This document shows, in pieces, positions 32,560 to 45,224 of a stretch of 64,000 bases of DNA. Made by a program: the position numbers and the translations under genes. Each line of letters begins with the position of its first letter. Position 1 is the stretch's first letter. The notes below the pieces were generated by a model that was not told the DNA's origin, searched no databases, and saw only the letters and a program-made list of their open reading frames with translations. The stretch lies in the NCBI GenBank assembly GCA_003255025.1, contig QANY01009387.1:1240001-1304000 (forward strand), given 5' to 3'. This stretch comes from Datisca glomerata. Its lineage: Eukaryota; Streptophyta; Magnoliopsida; Cucurbitales; Datiscaceae.

Positions 32560-34591
32560 TATGGAGTTATCACCATCTTAATTTCTCAAGTGCAAGTAAA
32601 GCAGTAATGAGGATGTTCATGGTAGACATAATAATAATTGAAAAATAAAATATACATAATTCAATAATATCCAAATTTGAAAAGTAAGCGTGATGCATGA
32701 ATGCAACATATTAAACACATAAATTTAACATTTATTAATCCATGATAAAACAACCTAACAATTAATATGTCATCTTAGGCTCAATCAGATTAATCTTAGA
32801 CTGTCTATGAGACATTTTCATCCTTATTATTTAAAGCTTAAAATATCTCATATTTCTCTTTTAACTATAAGGTATCGCTAATTTGGTCAAGTCACATTTA
32901 AAATATCGAAAATTGTGATTTTATTTTGTAACTCATTATTTTCATATTTCATGACTTGATTTAGAATATCCCGTCTTAGGGTCAGTCAAAATTAAACTAC
33001 ATCACTTAGTTCTACCTTCTTAAGAATTCTAACATTGGTATTGATATAGCTCGAAACCTTCCTTAGTGGAATGAAAACAAAACCATCTTAAGGCCCTCGT
33101 CGTACCTCACGGTGTTGTACTAATAATGGAGATCATATGTTACATTGGCATGTCAATATTCTCCCACTCACTATTTTAGGATAACGTGTTTCTATTTTAA
33201 CTAATCAATTATTTCCAAATTAATTATTAGTTAAAATAATAACTCTATAAATGTGAAATTAACAGTTAATTTAATCTTATTGTTCTAAGTTCATTTAACC
33301 TTCTAAAGATCATACGTCATAATTAGGTAAACTTAGAATAACAAATTAATCACATTCCTCAAACTTTAATAAAATTCTTTTAATAAAGTTGGTGATCTTA
33401 AAGGTTACTATAGCCTTTAGAGTGGTGTGATTACCAAGTTTTAACTAATTAAAACCTAGCAGTTTACATGCAATTGATTTCACAAAGTAATCCATATAAA
33501 CATATTAGGATAATTCTAATCAATCATATTTCTACTAATGAGATGCATGATCAAATAAAATTGTGTGGGGTTTCATGTATGACATGTGATTCACTAATGC
33601 ATGATCATGTTATCAATCATATCAATAAGTATATATTTAACAATTAAATAAACTAATGATGAATCGGGTGACCATAAAGTACTTATAAATTACAACCATT
33701 GAAAATTAGAAATAAAATTACAAAGAGGTTTTCGTGAGTACATATTTCCAAAATAGCTCATTCTCGACAAGGGGTCCCATCTTCACAATCTTCAAGTTTT
33801 GAAAAAAATATTTTTAATTAGAATAAACTATTTTTTAATTAAATAATCTCTATAATTATCTTTTAAAAATATTAACTTTTTTTGTCAAAAAATAATTTAA
33901 TGGTTGATCAAACTTGGTCAAACATAATCAGTCAATTAATTTTGATGTTCATAAATTTAAAAGTAAAAATTAGTTTTAAAATTTCATTCATTTTAAAATT
34001 TAAAAGATAAAAGATAGAGATAGTGTTTTCATAAAACTCTGCAGGGATAGGATAACTTGGTATCAATGTTTCTGCAAAACTTCTCCGGCAGTGACAACAA
34101 TTGCCACCAACGATAGGACTCTCCCACCACCGCCGACCATCGTTGGTGACTTACACGGTGGCACCGCCACTAGCAACACTGCCAGCGATGTCATATACAC
34201 CAATTTTTCAGCGGCCTCACCGCCGTTGGACCACCGGCGGCATTAGCGCTGGAAATCTATTTTCTGGTGTCGGCGCTGAAATTCTCTAGGAATTCCATTT
34301 TTTTTCTTTTTCCTCCTCGTTCATCTCGTGCGTTCTTCATCTTCTTGCGATTGGAATTTTACAATATAATATTTTAAAATATAATTACAAAAATTTTGCC
34401 CCAAAACGCCTTACATAAGATCTAAGAAAGAAAAGAACAAAGTATAATCACATAGTCACCATACAATTAACGATTCATCATTAACCATACATTCAAAAAA
34501 CAAATCATCCATTCATTCATACATATCAAATATTTATTATGAACAATGCAAGAATACCCACACAGTATTTAATATATACATATATAATTAT
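32560..34591 (-). other. Non-coding leader or nested insertion of the copia element
   Basis: About 2 kb between the primer binding site and recognisable gag, AT-rich with no coding signal. A short GC-rich, proline-coding stretch lies at 34085-34290. Another nested repeat may be hidden here. Confidence 0.4.
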
Positions 34592-34606
34592 CGCTTTGAT
34601 ACCAAT
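34592..34606 (-). promoter_or_regulatory. copia primer binding site
   Basis: On - ATTGGTATCAAAGCG follows the LTR end directly. It matches initiator tRNA-Met complements (TGGTATCAGAGC) with one change. Confidence 0.8.
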
Positions 34607-36294
34607 TGTTGGAAACGCAGCGCTCGCGCGGTAGAAGCGTGTGGCTTTTAAGATTTATTAAAAATGAATATTTTTTTATAAAAGAAAATAAACGTCATGC
34701 AACAGTTTCCAAAATAAAATTTTTTTTATTGAAAGCTCTTTTCAATCGATTTCATTATATATTTATATATTAGATTGAAGACATACATGGATATAAGATA
34801 TATACCTCTTGTAGTCAAATCAAGTGTCCTCACAAATCAATGATCTTCCGTTCTCACGAACAACAAACTTCGAGATCTATACGAAGATCTTCCAAGTCAA
34901 TTCTCAAACACGCTAGGACATGTGTGGGCACGTAGAATATAGCAAGAACAATATTCTGTCTCTAGATGTACTCAACATGAGATCTAGAGATTTTTGGAGA
35001 AGGAATAATTTTTGTGAGACTAATCTCTGAGAGAATATAATAATTATTCTCACAGATCTTTTTTATTAACTTTTTAATCTCAGAGAGTTTCACCCTGATA
35101 GAAACTGGGTTGTTAGCACAAAAAATCCAGCACTGAGGCCAAAAGAATAATATCTATATATACTTTCTAGGCACTCCAGATTTTTAGGGATATACACAAA
35201 ATAATAGTTAATCAGCCAATTACCATTTCAGTAGGGCCCACTACAACTGTGCACAACTGTAGTGCCACACGGCACTGCAGTGTTTTGTGAGGTATCATAG
35301 TGCCTCATGGCGGCACTATAGTATTGCACGCCTAACTGTAATGCCAGTGGCACTACACTAGTTCATGTCAATTTCTGATTCTCAATCAGTGATTGACATG
35401 TGGCGGTCCAATAATTTTTGTAAATTAATTATTTGTCAGATAAATATCTAGATATCAGTTAATTCAAAATTAATTATTGATCATTCCTATCAACTAGCTT
35501 TTCTGTTGGTTCACAAATAATAGATTTAGTTTGATTCAAATTTTGAATTATTACCTAATAATAATTTTTAACATTACATAATTTCATAAATTAGATATAT
35601 TGTCTCACTTATCGGTAATTAAAAAATTAATCGATATAATTATTTATATATAATTTTTAAAAATTAATATAAATAATTTAATCAATTAATTTTTAATAAT
35701 TAATCATATATAATCATCTCATAATTATGTACTTACCTTAGAAATATAATTCATTTTACAAGTTAGTCATTTTCTCATATTCTAAAATATTCACACTCTA
35801 GACTATGCAGTACAGAGGTGACTTGGAGACCATTGACCTATAATCCTAAGCTCCATAACTAGATTATTAATTAAACTCTTTAATTAAATAATCTTATTTT
35901 TTAGTTTCATTCTTACTACACTATAAATATGAAATTATAATTTTAGAGATTATAGAATGTATTTAGAGAGTATTCTCGTGTAGTCCATTGATATAATCAT
36001 TTCATGTAGTTATGTCCTCAAATTATTGGTTCGTAAATTAGAGATGATCAAAATTACTGTTTTACCCTTCTAATTACCTATTGATCCTTAAATACCATCA
36101 ATTCACTAGTGAATGGCTTATTTATAATCGTACTATAAATTTGAGTAACCATTCAGTTTCAGAATTAACACTTAAAGTAACCAATATACGATCCATTAGG
36201 AAAGCTTGAATTTCAAATCTTATAAGATTATGTTCTCAATTGAGGTGTGACACGCATCATCGCGTCATTGGTGGTCGAAAAAACACCCATAACA
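34607..36294 (-). repeat. 5' LTR of the copia element (1688 bp)
   Basis: On - it starts TGTTATGGGTG and ends TTTCCAACA (TG...CA) directly before the primer binding site. No second LTR is present in the window. Confidence 0.75.
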
Positions 36295-36538
36295 GACATC
36301 CTAAATCTCCTGTATAAACCTCTTTGACCCATCTGTTTTCAGGATATATCCTAGAAGTGTCGATGTCATTGAGATATTACATATGTCGATAGAGACAATG
36401 ATGCATAGGAATAGGAATGTCAATATGTGGGTAGTATGTAGATATGGATTTACCATTCACACACCCACACACTATTTTTAATCTCGATACCACCCTTAAT
36501 CGTTTTAAACTGCACAAGCAGGTATGGGTAATACTCGC
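36295..36538 (+). repeat. Dispersed repeat R2, copy 2
   Basis: Same-orientation copy of 30298-30540, abutting the copia LTR. Confidence 0.75.
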
Positions 36539-38264
36539 TGGTGACCCATATCCATTTCTTTTAATTTTTTCAGTCTTTTTTTAGTAAATAAATGGGTTAC
36601 ATTATGTTTAATTTTGCAACTAAATTATTTACTCTGATCATTTTTATAAAAAAAATTCAGACATTTTTGCAATTCACTTCTATTTTTTGATCATTTTCAT
36701 AGTTCTCCCTTTTTAGTATTTACTATCCTAGAAACTTCACTTTTATAAGAAGAATTGTGTGATTTTCCATCTTACAAGGAAAATTTTAGTTGCTTTTCCA
36801 TCTTACAACTAGGCTTGAAACTGTGTTCTTTGTGTTTTTTAACATAATCTGATTCTTTAATCTTTTGAGCGTAGTAAACATGTTTACTTGTATCTTTTTT
36901 TATCAAAATTTACAGTGAAACTTACCAAAGATGTAAAAAACTTACACTATAAAATTGTCAGCAAATGGAAAGTCGTTGCAGTGTTTTTTGTTTGAGTTAA
37001 TGGGTATGTCGATTGGATTTGGATTTGGATTTGAATTGGATTGTCAATAAAGATCATGTAGCAGGCTGCAAAATCACATACTTCACTCATGATTTCATAC
37101 CTTGCTCACCTTACACCTCCCCCCCCCCCTCTCATATCTCTCTTAAAAAGTACAACCTTATTGTTTTAATTAATTAATTAGTTGGAATTTGCATCAAAAT
37201 TCTTAATACTAACTTCAAATCAATGAAATCAAATTGTATACCGTTGGACTCTAATGATAGACATGGCAGTTCAGCATTGTTAGACATGATTGTTTGATTA
37301 AATTTAGATGATTCAGATCATGTCGTGCTATCAAGGGAAAAGACAGAATATTTTTGTATATTTTTAATTTTTTAATTATCTGATCTGATTTGTCTAGATC
37401 TAACACTCAAATTCAACTTCTTCTCTTCTATGTAATTATAGAGATCCAAATCCCCAAACACTTTCATTTCCCTTATCTCCCAGGAGTTGGCCAACCTCTT
37501 TCTTTGTGTGCGTGTCCCCCCCCCCCCCTCATTTCTCTCTCTCATTTGATGTTTGATTAGTCTCGTATATATGGAGTTTGATCGGCTTGGTGATCACCTT
37601 ATAGAAAAATCAACATGTAAATAATCTGATAAGCTATTTGTATCCTTCCCATATTAGTTTAATATTGAACAGGTAAAACTTTTTAAGACCCAAAATCATC
37701 CCATACCCATTTGTAAGAATCCATGCTCGTCCCGTATCTTAGGATACACCCAGATACATGTATCTACGGGTATAATATGCACCTTTAATTAGGAATGTTG
37801 GGACTACATCCACATGAACCATCAATCTCTGGCACAACATCAACATGAGTCCAAAGCCTGCACTCAAATCCATCTTCGCCAACTCACCAACTTTCAAAAA
37901 ATTGAATAGGAAAATCCAATATCCTAAAACTAAAATCCTAATGCCTAGAAAGTTTCGCGCCTATAATAAAAGGTTGTTAATTCCAATCGTCCACAACATT
38001 TCTCTAATCTAAAAATCAAACTATAGAAAGAAAAAAGAATTCTACAAGGTAGTTGTACAATTGCAATTATAAATACTAAAAACTATGCCAAAATATAAAA
38101 ATGAGCAAGGGAAGCAGAGGAGCGAATAGGAGAGGAAATGGGAGAAGGGAAGCAAAACAACTTTGAAAACTAAGGGATAAGGGATTGTGGCGTGCTAGGG
38201 TTAAGTAGGGAAAGAAGAAAGGGACCTTTCAAAAGAATAGAGTATATATGTGTGTGTGTGTGTC
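36539..38264. other. AT-rich DNA with poly-C microsatellites
   Basis: No gene seen. Poly-C runs occur near 37120-37129 and 37517-37528, and a (GT)n run near 38249-38263. Confidence 0.5.
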
Positions 38265-38394
38265 TGTCAAGACGGTTTTACCATTGATGCCACCACGTGA
38301 AACACACAGGGCATTGCTTTCCAATAAAATCTGACAGAATCTGACTAATGGTGCAATGTGGTGCAAGTTTATAAACTTTAGGTTGTATAGTGAA
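38265..38394 (-). repeat. R1 repeat, first half, split by the LTR retrotransposon
   Basis: The reverse complement matches the inner half of R1 (CACGTGG, TTGCACC, CACTA). The R1 copy resumes at 44032 after the retrotransposon. Confidence 0.65.
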
Positions 38395-38928
38395 TGTACA
38401 GGTAAAATTTCACATGACACATGACAAGATCTAAACCGAAGACTCCATCGAGGAGAAGATATAGTGAGAACCGTAAGATCAACTAGACAGTTATGAAGAA
38501 CAGACCAATCAGATGAAAGTACATGGATTACCAACTTGATAATCCAAAGAGAAGCTAATCAAGATCATTAGATTGATTAGACGATCGATATTACTTGGTT
38601 GTTATTGTTGATAAGCTAGATCTCAGAGAATATTCTGTTGATCCTATTTTCAGATAAAATTAAATAAACTGTATCAAATTCTATGTAACTGATTGGAAGC
38701 CTATAAATAGAGACATATGTAACAACATAAAAAAAAAGAACAACACAAACCTAAGAGACACATACCTCCATAAAATATAAGAGAATACCATAGTTCTTCT
38801 TATGATATTTCTTCTTTTTAAAGGGTTTTCACGTAAATTATAGTGTATCTATTCTCTTATTCTCTCTCTAATTAGTATCTTTATTATTCTTTCCTAAAGG
38901 GTTCCTCATACTGAAAAAATCATTTACA
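38395..38928 (+). repeat. 5' LTR (534 bp)
   Basis: Nearly the same length as the 3' LTR, with visible substitutions throughout. TATAAATAG at 38702-38710 is the likely TATA box (TATAAACAA in the other LTR). Confidence 0.9.
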
Positions 38929-39864
38929 TTTTGGTGCTTTCATTGAAAGATGAGAAAAAACTCAAGAAGTCCATCCCTTAAATGCTCAAAACCAAATCAA
39001 ACGCGCTTCCAACAACGGAATCAGAAGAAGAAACGAATGCGGAAGTAGAAATGAAAATGGCTACGGAATCAAAAACAGAGCAAAGAACAGTAAATTCACT
39101 CATTCGTATTTGATTGATTTATCTATTTTGTACAATTATTATTTAAAAAAATTATTATTAACACAATTCATGGAATTGAATTATGCAAATTCAACAACCA
39201 CCATGAGGGGCCGGTGAAACCCATAAACTGCCACCCACAGACTAGACACGAAAAGCTCATAAAGCTCAGATCAGAAAAACTCAGAAAGCTCAGACCAGAA
39301 AATATCAGAAAGCTCATCAAACCAGAAATGCTCTGAAAGTTCAGGATAACACATCAAGCTCAGATTAGAAGAGCTCAGAAAGCTCATAAAAAAGGCTTCA
39401 GAAAAGTTGAAGTCAGAGCTTCAGAAAAGTCAAAGTCAGAGCTTCAGAACGGAAAAGTTAAAGTTTAGATCAGAGAAGCTGCAGCTCTTCAAAAAAGAAA
39501 AAGTTAGATGTTAGAATTTCATAACATAAATCTGAAAAGATTTCAGAAAAGAAATTCATTAGAAAAGAGAAATTTTCAGAGCAAAGAAGATCACGTTCAC
39601 TTCAGAATGGGAAAGCCAAAAAGACAGCCATTCAAATTTTTTAGAACGGAAGGCTACGACTTGATAGCCCTTCAAATGGACATTATGAGGAAAATAAAAT
39701 ATGTACAAACAATGAGAATGGAAACGTCGAGACAACGGGAATAGAAATTTCTTAACAACAGAATTGACAACGAGAGTGGAAATGGAACTGGAAAAAAAAA
39801 ACTGGAAGAAAAATTACATGGTGAGTAACATAATTATAAAAATATGAGAGTTTGCTTCATAGAG

Positions 39865-40700
39865 AATTTTATAGAATTCAAGTTGAGCTCCAGATCAAAA
39901 GTATGGTAATCTTCGTATAGGAAAGTAAACTTAATTACGCCTTTCAAATTTATTCATTTTTAAGTAGACTTACATAGCATATAATATATCACAAGAAATA
40001 TGTATACTGTTTGAAGAATCTTGCAGAACTTGATTTAGAGCTCATGAGAAAAAGTTATGACAATTCTCATGGAGGCTGCTTAGGAAAATAGATTATGCAG
40101 AACCTTAAATTTGGAAATTAAACTGCAATTATTGGAGGCCAACTACATGATGAATCTTATATCAATGGAAATATACGTAAATCAACCTTGTGAAGAATTT
40201 TACAAAAATCAATTTGAAGCTCCCGATCAAAAGTTATGGTAGTCTCGTTGGTGTTATTCAGGAAAGTAAATATATGAATACTTCTCAAACTTAATTTTTA
40301 AGCTGTATCAATTTTTATATTATTACATAGAAAATAATATATCATTAGAAAACTATGGATATCTACTTCTTGGAGAATTTTGCAAAACTCAATTTGGTGC
40401 TCTCGAGCAAAAGCTATGATAACTTTTGTAAAGGCTCTTCGGGAAAGCAGAATATGTAGAATGGTCAATTTCGTAAATTAAACTGTATTTGATGGAAGCC
40501 AACTTTACATAATTCAATTTGGATATTTCGATCAAAAGTCATAGAAAGCATATTATGCGGAACAGTCAAATTCATTAATTAAACTGTACTGACTGGGAGC
40601 CAATTACATGACAAATTATATATCATCGGAAGCATATGAAAATCAACTTCTTGAAGAATTTCATGGAATTCAATTAGTAACTTTCAATCAAAACTTATGG
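39865..40700 (+). repeat. Degenerate ~150-180 bp repeats inside the LTR retrotransposon
   Basis: Units share GAAGAATTTTACA-AA-TCAATTTG...GATCAAAAGTTATGG. They start near 39865, 40012, 40190, 40370 and 40651, with a partial unit near 40515. Confidence 0.6.
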
Positions 40701-40854
40701 CATGATAATGTGCAGATTGCTTACAAGATAAATTCTTGGTGTCAACTTTCTCTCGTCTTCAATAACAATGGAAATTAGGGCGTGAGTCATTTCGTAAGTC
40801 ATGTTCTCTAAAGGAACTAAAGGCGTAAGTCCTTGGGAGGAGCATTTCATAAGT

Positions 40855-40945
40855 CCTACTCTCATAAGGAACTAAGGGCATAAGTCCTACTCTCATAAGG
40901 AACTAAGGGCATAAGTCCTACTCTCATAAGGAACTAAGGGCATAC
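40855..40945 (+). repeat. 31-bp tandem repeat
   Basis: Three near-identical units of TCCTACTCTCATAAGGAACT plus AAGGGCATAAG. Confidence 0.85.
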
Positions 40946-40974
40946 GTCCTTTGAAGGGGCAGTTTATAAGTCCT

Positions 40975-41545
40975 ACTCTCAGAAGAAAATCAAAACGGGG
41001 TCATGGTTCAACTGAATGAGCCTAAGTCCTTGGGAGAGTCTACGTACGCCATTATCAAAAGGAAAGTGAAACGAGGTCATAGTTCCATTGAAAGAGCCTA
41101 AATCCTTGGAAGCGCCTGCGTACGCCGTTCTCAAAAGGAAATTGAAATGGGGCCACGGTTCCACTGAAGGAGCCTAAGTCCTTGGGAGCGTCTACGTACG
41201 CCGTTCTCAGAAGGAAATTGAAATAGGGTCATGGTTCCACTGAATGAGCCTAAGTCCTTGGGACCGTCTACGTACGTCATTCTCAGAAGGAAATTGAAAA
41301 GGAGCCATGGTTCCATTGAAGGAGTCTAAGTCCTTGGGAGCGTCTATGTACGCCGTTCTCAGAAGGAAATTGAAATGGGGCCATGGTTCCACTGAAGGAG
41401 CCTAAGTCCTTGGGAGCGTCTACATACGCCATTCTCAGAAGGGAATTAAAATGGGGCAATGGTTTCATTAAAGAAGCCTAAGTCCTTGAGAGCGTCTACG
41501 TACGTCATTCTTAAAAGAAAATTGAAATGAGGCAATGGTTCCACT
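40975..41545 (+). repeat. 76-bp tandem repeat array
   Basis: About seven and a half units. Each contains GAGCCTAAGTCCTTGGGAGC, then CTACGTACGCCGTTCTCAGA, then GGGGCCATGGTTCCA. Two or three more diverged units lie at 42485-42690. Reading frames of 61 codons on - repeat with the same 76-bp offset and are by-products of the array. Confidence 0.92.
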
Positions 41546-41549
41546 GAAA

Positions 41550-42440
41550 AAAAATGTCTTCAGAACAGAAAAAGAAGTGTCTTCAGAACGGGAAAGCCTG
41601 GAGACAGAAAAGGAAAGTCTGGAGAACGGAAAAGGAAATATCTTCAGAATGGAAAAAGGAAATGTCTTCAGAACATAAAAGAAAATAAATTGAGGAATTC
41701 AGCTCAGTAAAGAAATGCTGAGAAAAGAAGAGCTAGAGAACAGAAAAGGAAAGTCTAGAGAACGGAAAAGAAAATGTCTTCAGAATAGAAAAGAAAAAAA
41801 GTTGAGGAAAAACCTTCAGATCCGTAAGAAACGCTGATAAAAGAAGAGTTGGAGAATAGAAAATTATATGTCTTCAGAACGAAAAAGGAAATATCTTCAG
41901 AACGGAAAAGGAAACGTCTTCAAAATGGAAAAGTCTGGAGAACGGAAAAAGAAATGTGTTCAAAATGGAAAAGGAAATGTCTTCAGAATGGGAAAGCCTG
42001 AAGAACGAAAAAGAAAACATCTTTAGAACGGGAAAGTCTGGAGAACGGAAAAGGAAATGTCTTAAGAATAGAAAAAATCTTCAGAATAGAAAAGAAGTTG
42101 AGGAACGAACTTAAGAACATAAAAGAAAAGAAGTTGAGGAAAGAACTGAGGAGCAGAAAAAGAAGTTGAGAAAAGAACTTCAGGGCTGAATAAAGAAAAG
42201 TTGAGTAAAGAAAGGCAGAAAAGAAGAGTTGAGTAAAGAAGGCAGAAAAGAATAAGTTCAGTAAAGAAAAGGCCAGTAAAGAAAAGTCAAGTAAAGGAAG
42301 GCCGCGGCTTTAACGTTTTAGAATGAGAAGGCCAGGAGTAAAGGAAAAAGAAGTGTGAAAAGGAAGGAAAAACTTAAAAGAAGAAAAAGGAAACCATGAA
42401 GGAGAAATGGAGAAATGCGAAATAAAAAAGTGCAAAACGG
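41550..42440 (+). repeat. Purine-rich short repeats
   Basis: Imperfect repeats of GTCTTCAGAACGGAAAAGGA type with CTGGAGAACGGAAAA variants, then AAGAAGTTGAGGAA-type units. The strand is almost all purine. Confidence 0.8.
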
Positions 42441-43496
42441 AGGAAAGTAAAGGAAATAGGAAAAACTCCATCAGTGAACTGGTAGTAAATCAAAACGGGG
42501 CCATCGTTCCAAGGAGCCTAAGTCCTTGGACGTGTCTACGGACACCGTTCTAAAAAAGAAATCAAATTGGGGTCATGATTCCACGGAAGGAGCCTAAGTT
42601 TTTGGGAATGTCTACGGACGCCGTTCTCAGAAGAAAATAAAAATGAGGCCATGGTTCTTTATTTGAACCTAAGTCCTTGAGGAAGCATGTATATCATAAG
42701 GAAATTAAAGTCTTATCCCCGGGAACAGATTTCGATAAAGAACATAGTTATTCTCAAGAGAACTAGTAGCCAAAAGTTTCCTAAGCATTTAAGAATGAAT
42801 TTTGTTGAAAGCTTGAAGTCGACACAGTACCGGATTTTGATCCCCAAATATTACTAAGCCTTTGAATGAAGTACAATAAAAGGGAGTTCAATAGAAGAGA
42901 AATTGCACAAACAAAGTAATTTATATTGATTGAAGCATAAGTACAAGGGGAAATATGAAACGAGAGAAGGGAAAAAAACAAGGAAACAATATAAACTCTA
43001 CCAATAAATGCGGAACATCAAACTCAAACTCATGTGATGCAATTATGAAATGGTACACTCTCTCCTTACTCATTTCAATAAATTATTATGTTATTGTTCT
43101 TGTACAACATTCTTGTCACAGATCTTAACGTACGAGAAAAGGAAAATGAAAAAAGGAAAGAAAACGGGAAAAACTTTATCAATGAGTCCGTCGTGAAAGG
43201 AACAAAAAGACGTAATAGCAAATGAAGAAGAAGTAATCATCATCGACAATAAACTGATAAAAAAATTGCTCGACAACTGCAAAGCATTTGTGAACGGGAA
43301 CAGAAAAATGTAATGGCAGAAAGAAAATGAGAAACCACCACTGGCAATGGACAATCAAAATTTTACATGGAAAAACAACGACGCATGATTTCAAGAAGCA
43401 CGTAAGAACATAAACATGCATGCATAACATCATAACAAGAAAAGATGATCATTACACATCAACAAATAAAATTTCGTTGAGTGTAGTGGGGGCCAA

Positions 43497-44031
43497 TGTA
43501 CATGTAAAATTTCACATGACACGTGGTTTGATCTAGACCGAAGACTTCATCGAGAAGAAGATAGAGTAATAATTATATGATTAACTAGGCAGTTATGAAG
43601 AATAGATCAATCAGACAGAAGTACATGGATTACCGACGTGACAATCCAAAGATAAGTTAATCAAGACCATTGGATTGATCAGGCGGTCAAGATTTACTTA
43701 GTTGTTATTGTTGATAAGCTAGATCTCAGGGAATATTTTGTTGATCCTATTTTCAGATAGAATTAGATAAACTGTATCAGATTCTATGTAACTTATTGAA
43801 GGCCTATAAACAAAGGCATATGTAACAACATACAAAAAAAGAACAACACAGAGCTAAGAGACACATACTTTCACAAAATATAATAGAATATCATAGTTCT
43901 TTCTGTGGTTTTTCTTCTTTTAAGGGGTTTCCATGTAAATCATGGTGTATCTATTCTCTCATTCCCTCTCTAAATTATTATCTTTATTATTCTTTCATAA
44001 AGGGTTCCCCATACCGAAAAAAACTTTTACA
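43497..44031 (+). repeat. 3' LTR (535 bp)
   Basis: Pairs with 38395-38928. Directly preceded by the purine-rich tract and followed by GTGAA. Confidence 0.9.
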
Positions 44032-44240
44032 GTGAAATTTTTAGAAACTCGGCGTGCAAAACGAAATCGTGCTATAAACATGGTTTACACGGTTGTATTT
44101 TATCCTAAATTTAACATTTTTCCCCTAAGTGTTACTACGTGAAATGCACGTGGTAAGATTTCTGTTGAAATATATGATGTAAAGTGAATTTGCACTATAA
44201 ACCTTGAGTATACGGGTGTAATTTACCCTATTTTTATAAC
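44032..44240 (-). repeat. R1 repeat, second half plus an adjacent partial unit
   Basis: The reverse complement continues the split R1 unit (GGTTTATAG, TTTCTAAAAATTTCAC). A second tandem unit at 44140-44240 ends GGGTAAATTACACC. Confidence 0.65.
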
Positions 44241-45224
44241 AAGTTAAAATTGCAATAGAGCTCAAACCAAATTTCTTTTTTTTTTCTTTAAACAAAGAAG
44301 ATTTTAACAATGAGTTTTTTTTCTTTTAATATGATAATCACTGGAGATGAGAGAAAGGAAGTCACTGATGCAGAATCTGCTTGTTTGAGAATGCTTTTAT
44401 AAAAGAATTTTTTGAATACTCTTTTTAAAATAAAATGTTAAATTATGTAAAAGAAAATTTATTTATATGATTGTTGTGAAAATTTGTTTGATAATTTTTA
44501 AATAATAAGCTGTATAGATAGATGTCAAGAGTTAGCAGGGTAAGGGTTTAGAATCGAACAATTTGCAAGAAAGAAGAAGTTCGTGAGTCTAATGGCCTTC
44601 TTGATATAATAGACCCATTTTTCAAGAATAGTTGGTTTTATAATACGCTGTTGTCTTTGAAAGAAGAATGGGTTTTAGAAAGAAAAATGCAAGACTAGAG
44701 GGGTTGGGTTTGAAAGAAGTAGTTGTAGATGTTATGAACTTAATTGTACTGTTGCATTCCGTAAAGTGTTATTCTCTCACAGAAGAAGGTATTCTCTTCT
44801 GAAAAGAAGAGAAGCATATTCGGGTAGTTAGCAGCAAGTAGTAAATCTGGGGGTTTGAGGATCGCAGCCACCTGAATTAGTAACCATGTTTTTGTGGCGG
44901 TGTCTTTCTTATTGATTTGGTGGATGTGGCTTTCTTGATTTAGAGAATCTCTCTTAGAGGTTAGCTCTTTGGTAAGCAAATAAGATAGTGCTAACTATCT
45001 TCGCTACATGAGAGCAAGTAAGCAGGTAATGGTATTGTCAAGTGTGCATATGTCTTTGGAATGTATTGATAGCTGTGTGCATGAATGTGTTGATTGTGGA
45101 TAGCCCCATTTTTCTTTAGTGATTTGTTTTTTTTTACTTTTATCTTTTTTATAAAAAAATTGTTAAGTTAAATAAAAGTACTAGATCTCCATTTTTCACA
45201 CACATACACACAGGGGTGTGTGTG
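44241..45224. other. Intergenic DNA, no gene seen
   Basis: AT-rich, ending in CA/GT steps near 45200-45222 next to the pararetrovirus edge. Confidence 0.5.

Larger units (their letters stand above)
30790..36294 (-). mobile_element. Truncated Ty1/copia retrotransposon
   Basis: Read on -: a 5' LTR (36294 to 34607), a primer binding site (34606-34592), about 2 kb of non-coding leader, the gag end with zinc knuckle (about 32530-32130), and integrase (about 31430-30840). It breaks off at the poly-C run at 30790. Reverse transcriptase and the 3' LTR are absent. Confidence 0.85.
38395..44031 (+). mobile_element. Complete non-autonomous LTR retrotransposon, interior made of tandem repeats
   Basis: A 5637-bp element with two LTRs (38395-38928 and 43497-44031), both starting TGTACA and ending TTTACA, flanked by a perfect 5-bp duplication GTGAA (38390-38394 and 44032-44036). 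TTTTGGTGCTTTCATTG follows the 5' LTR and is the likely primer-binding region. A purine-rich tract (AGTGGGGGCCAA, 43485-43496) directly precedes the 3' LTR. The 4.57 kb interior has no recognisable gag, protease, RT or integrase. It is filled by degenerate ~150-180 bp, 31-bp, 76-bp and ~22-bp repeats. It must have moved with proteins of another element (LARD-like). Confidence 0.9.

Noticed and set aside
34101..34289. 62-codon Pro/Thr-rich frame as a gene
   Set aside because: Short GC-rich patch in the copia leader with no domain and no support on either strand.
40979..41468. Four 61-codon minus-strand frames
   Set aside because: They repeat at 76-bp offsets and are by-products of the tandem array.
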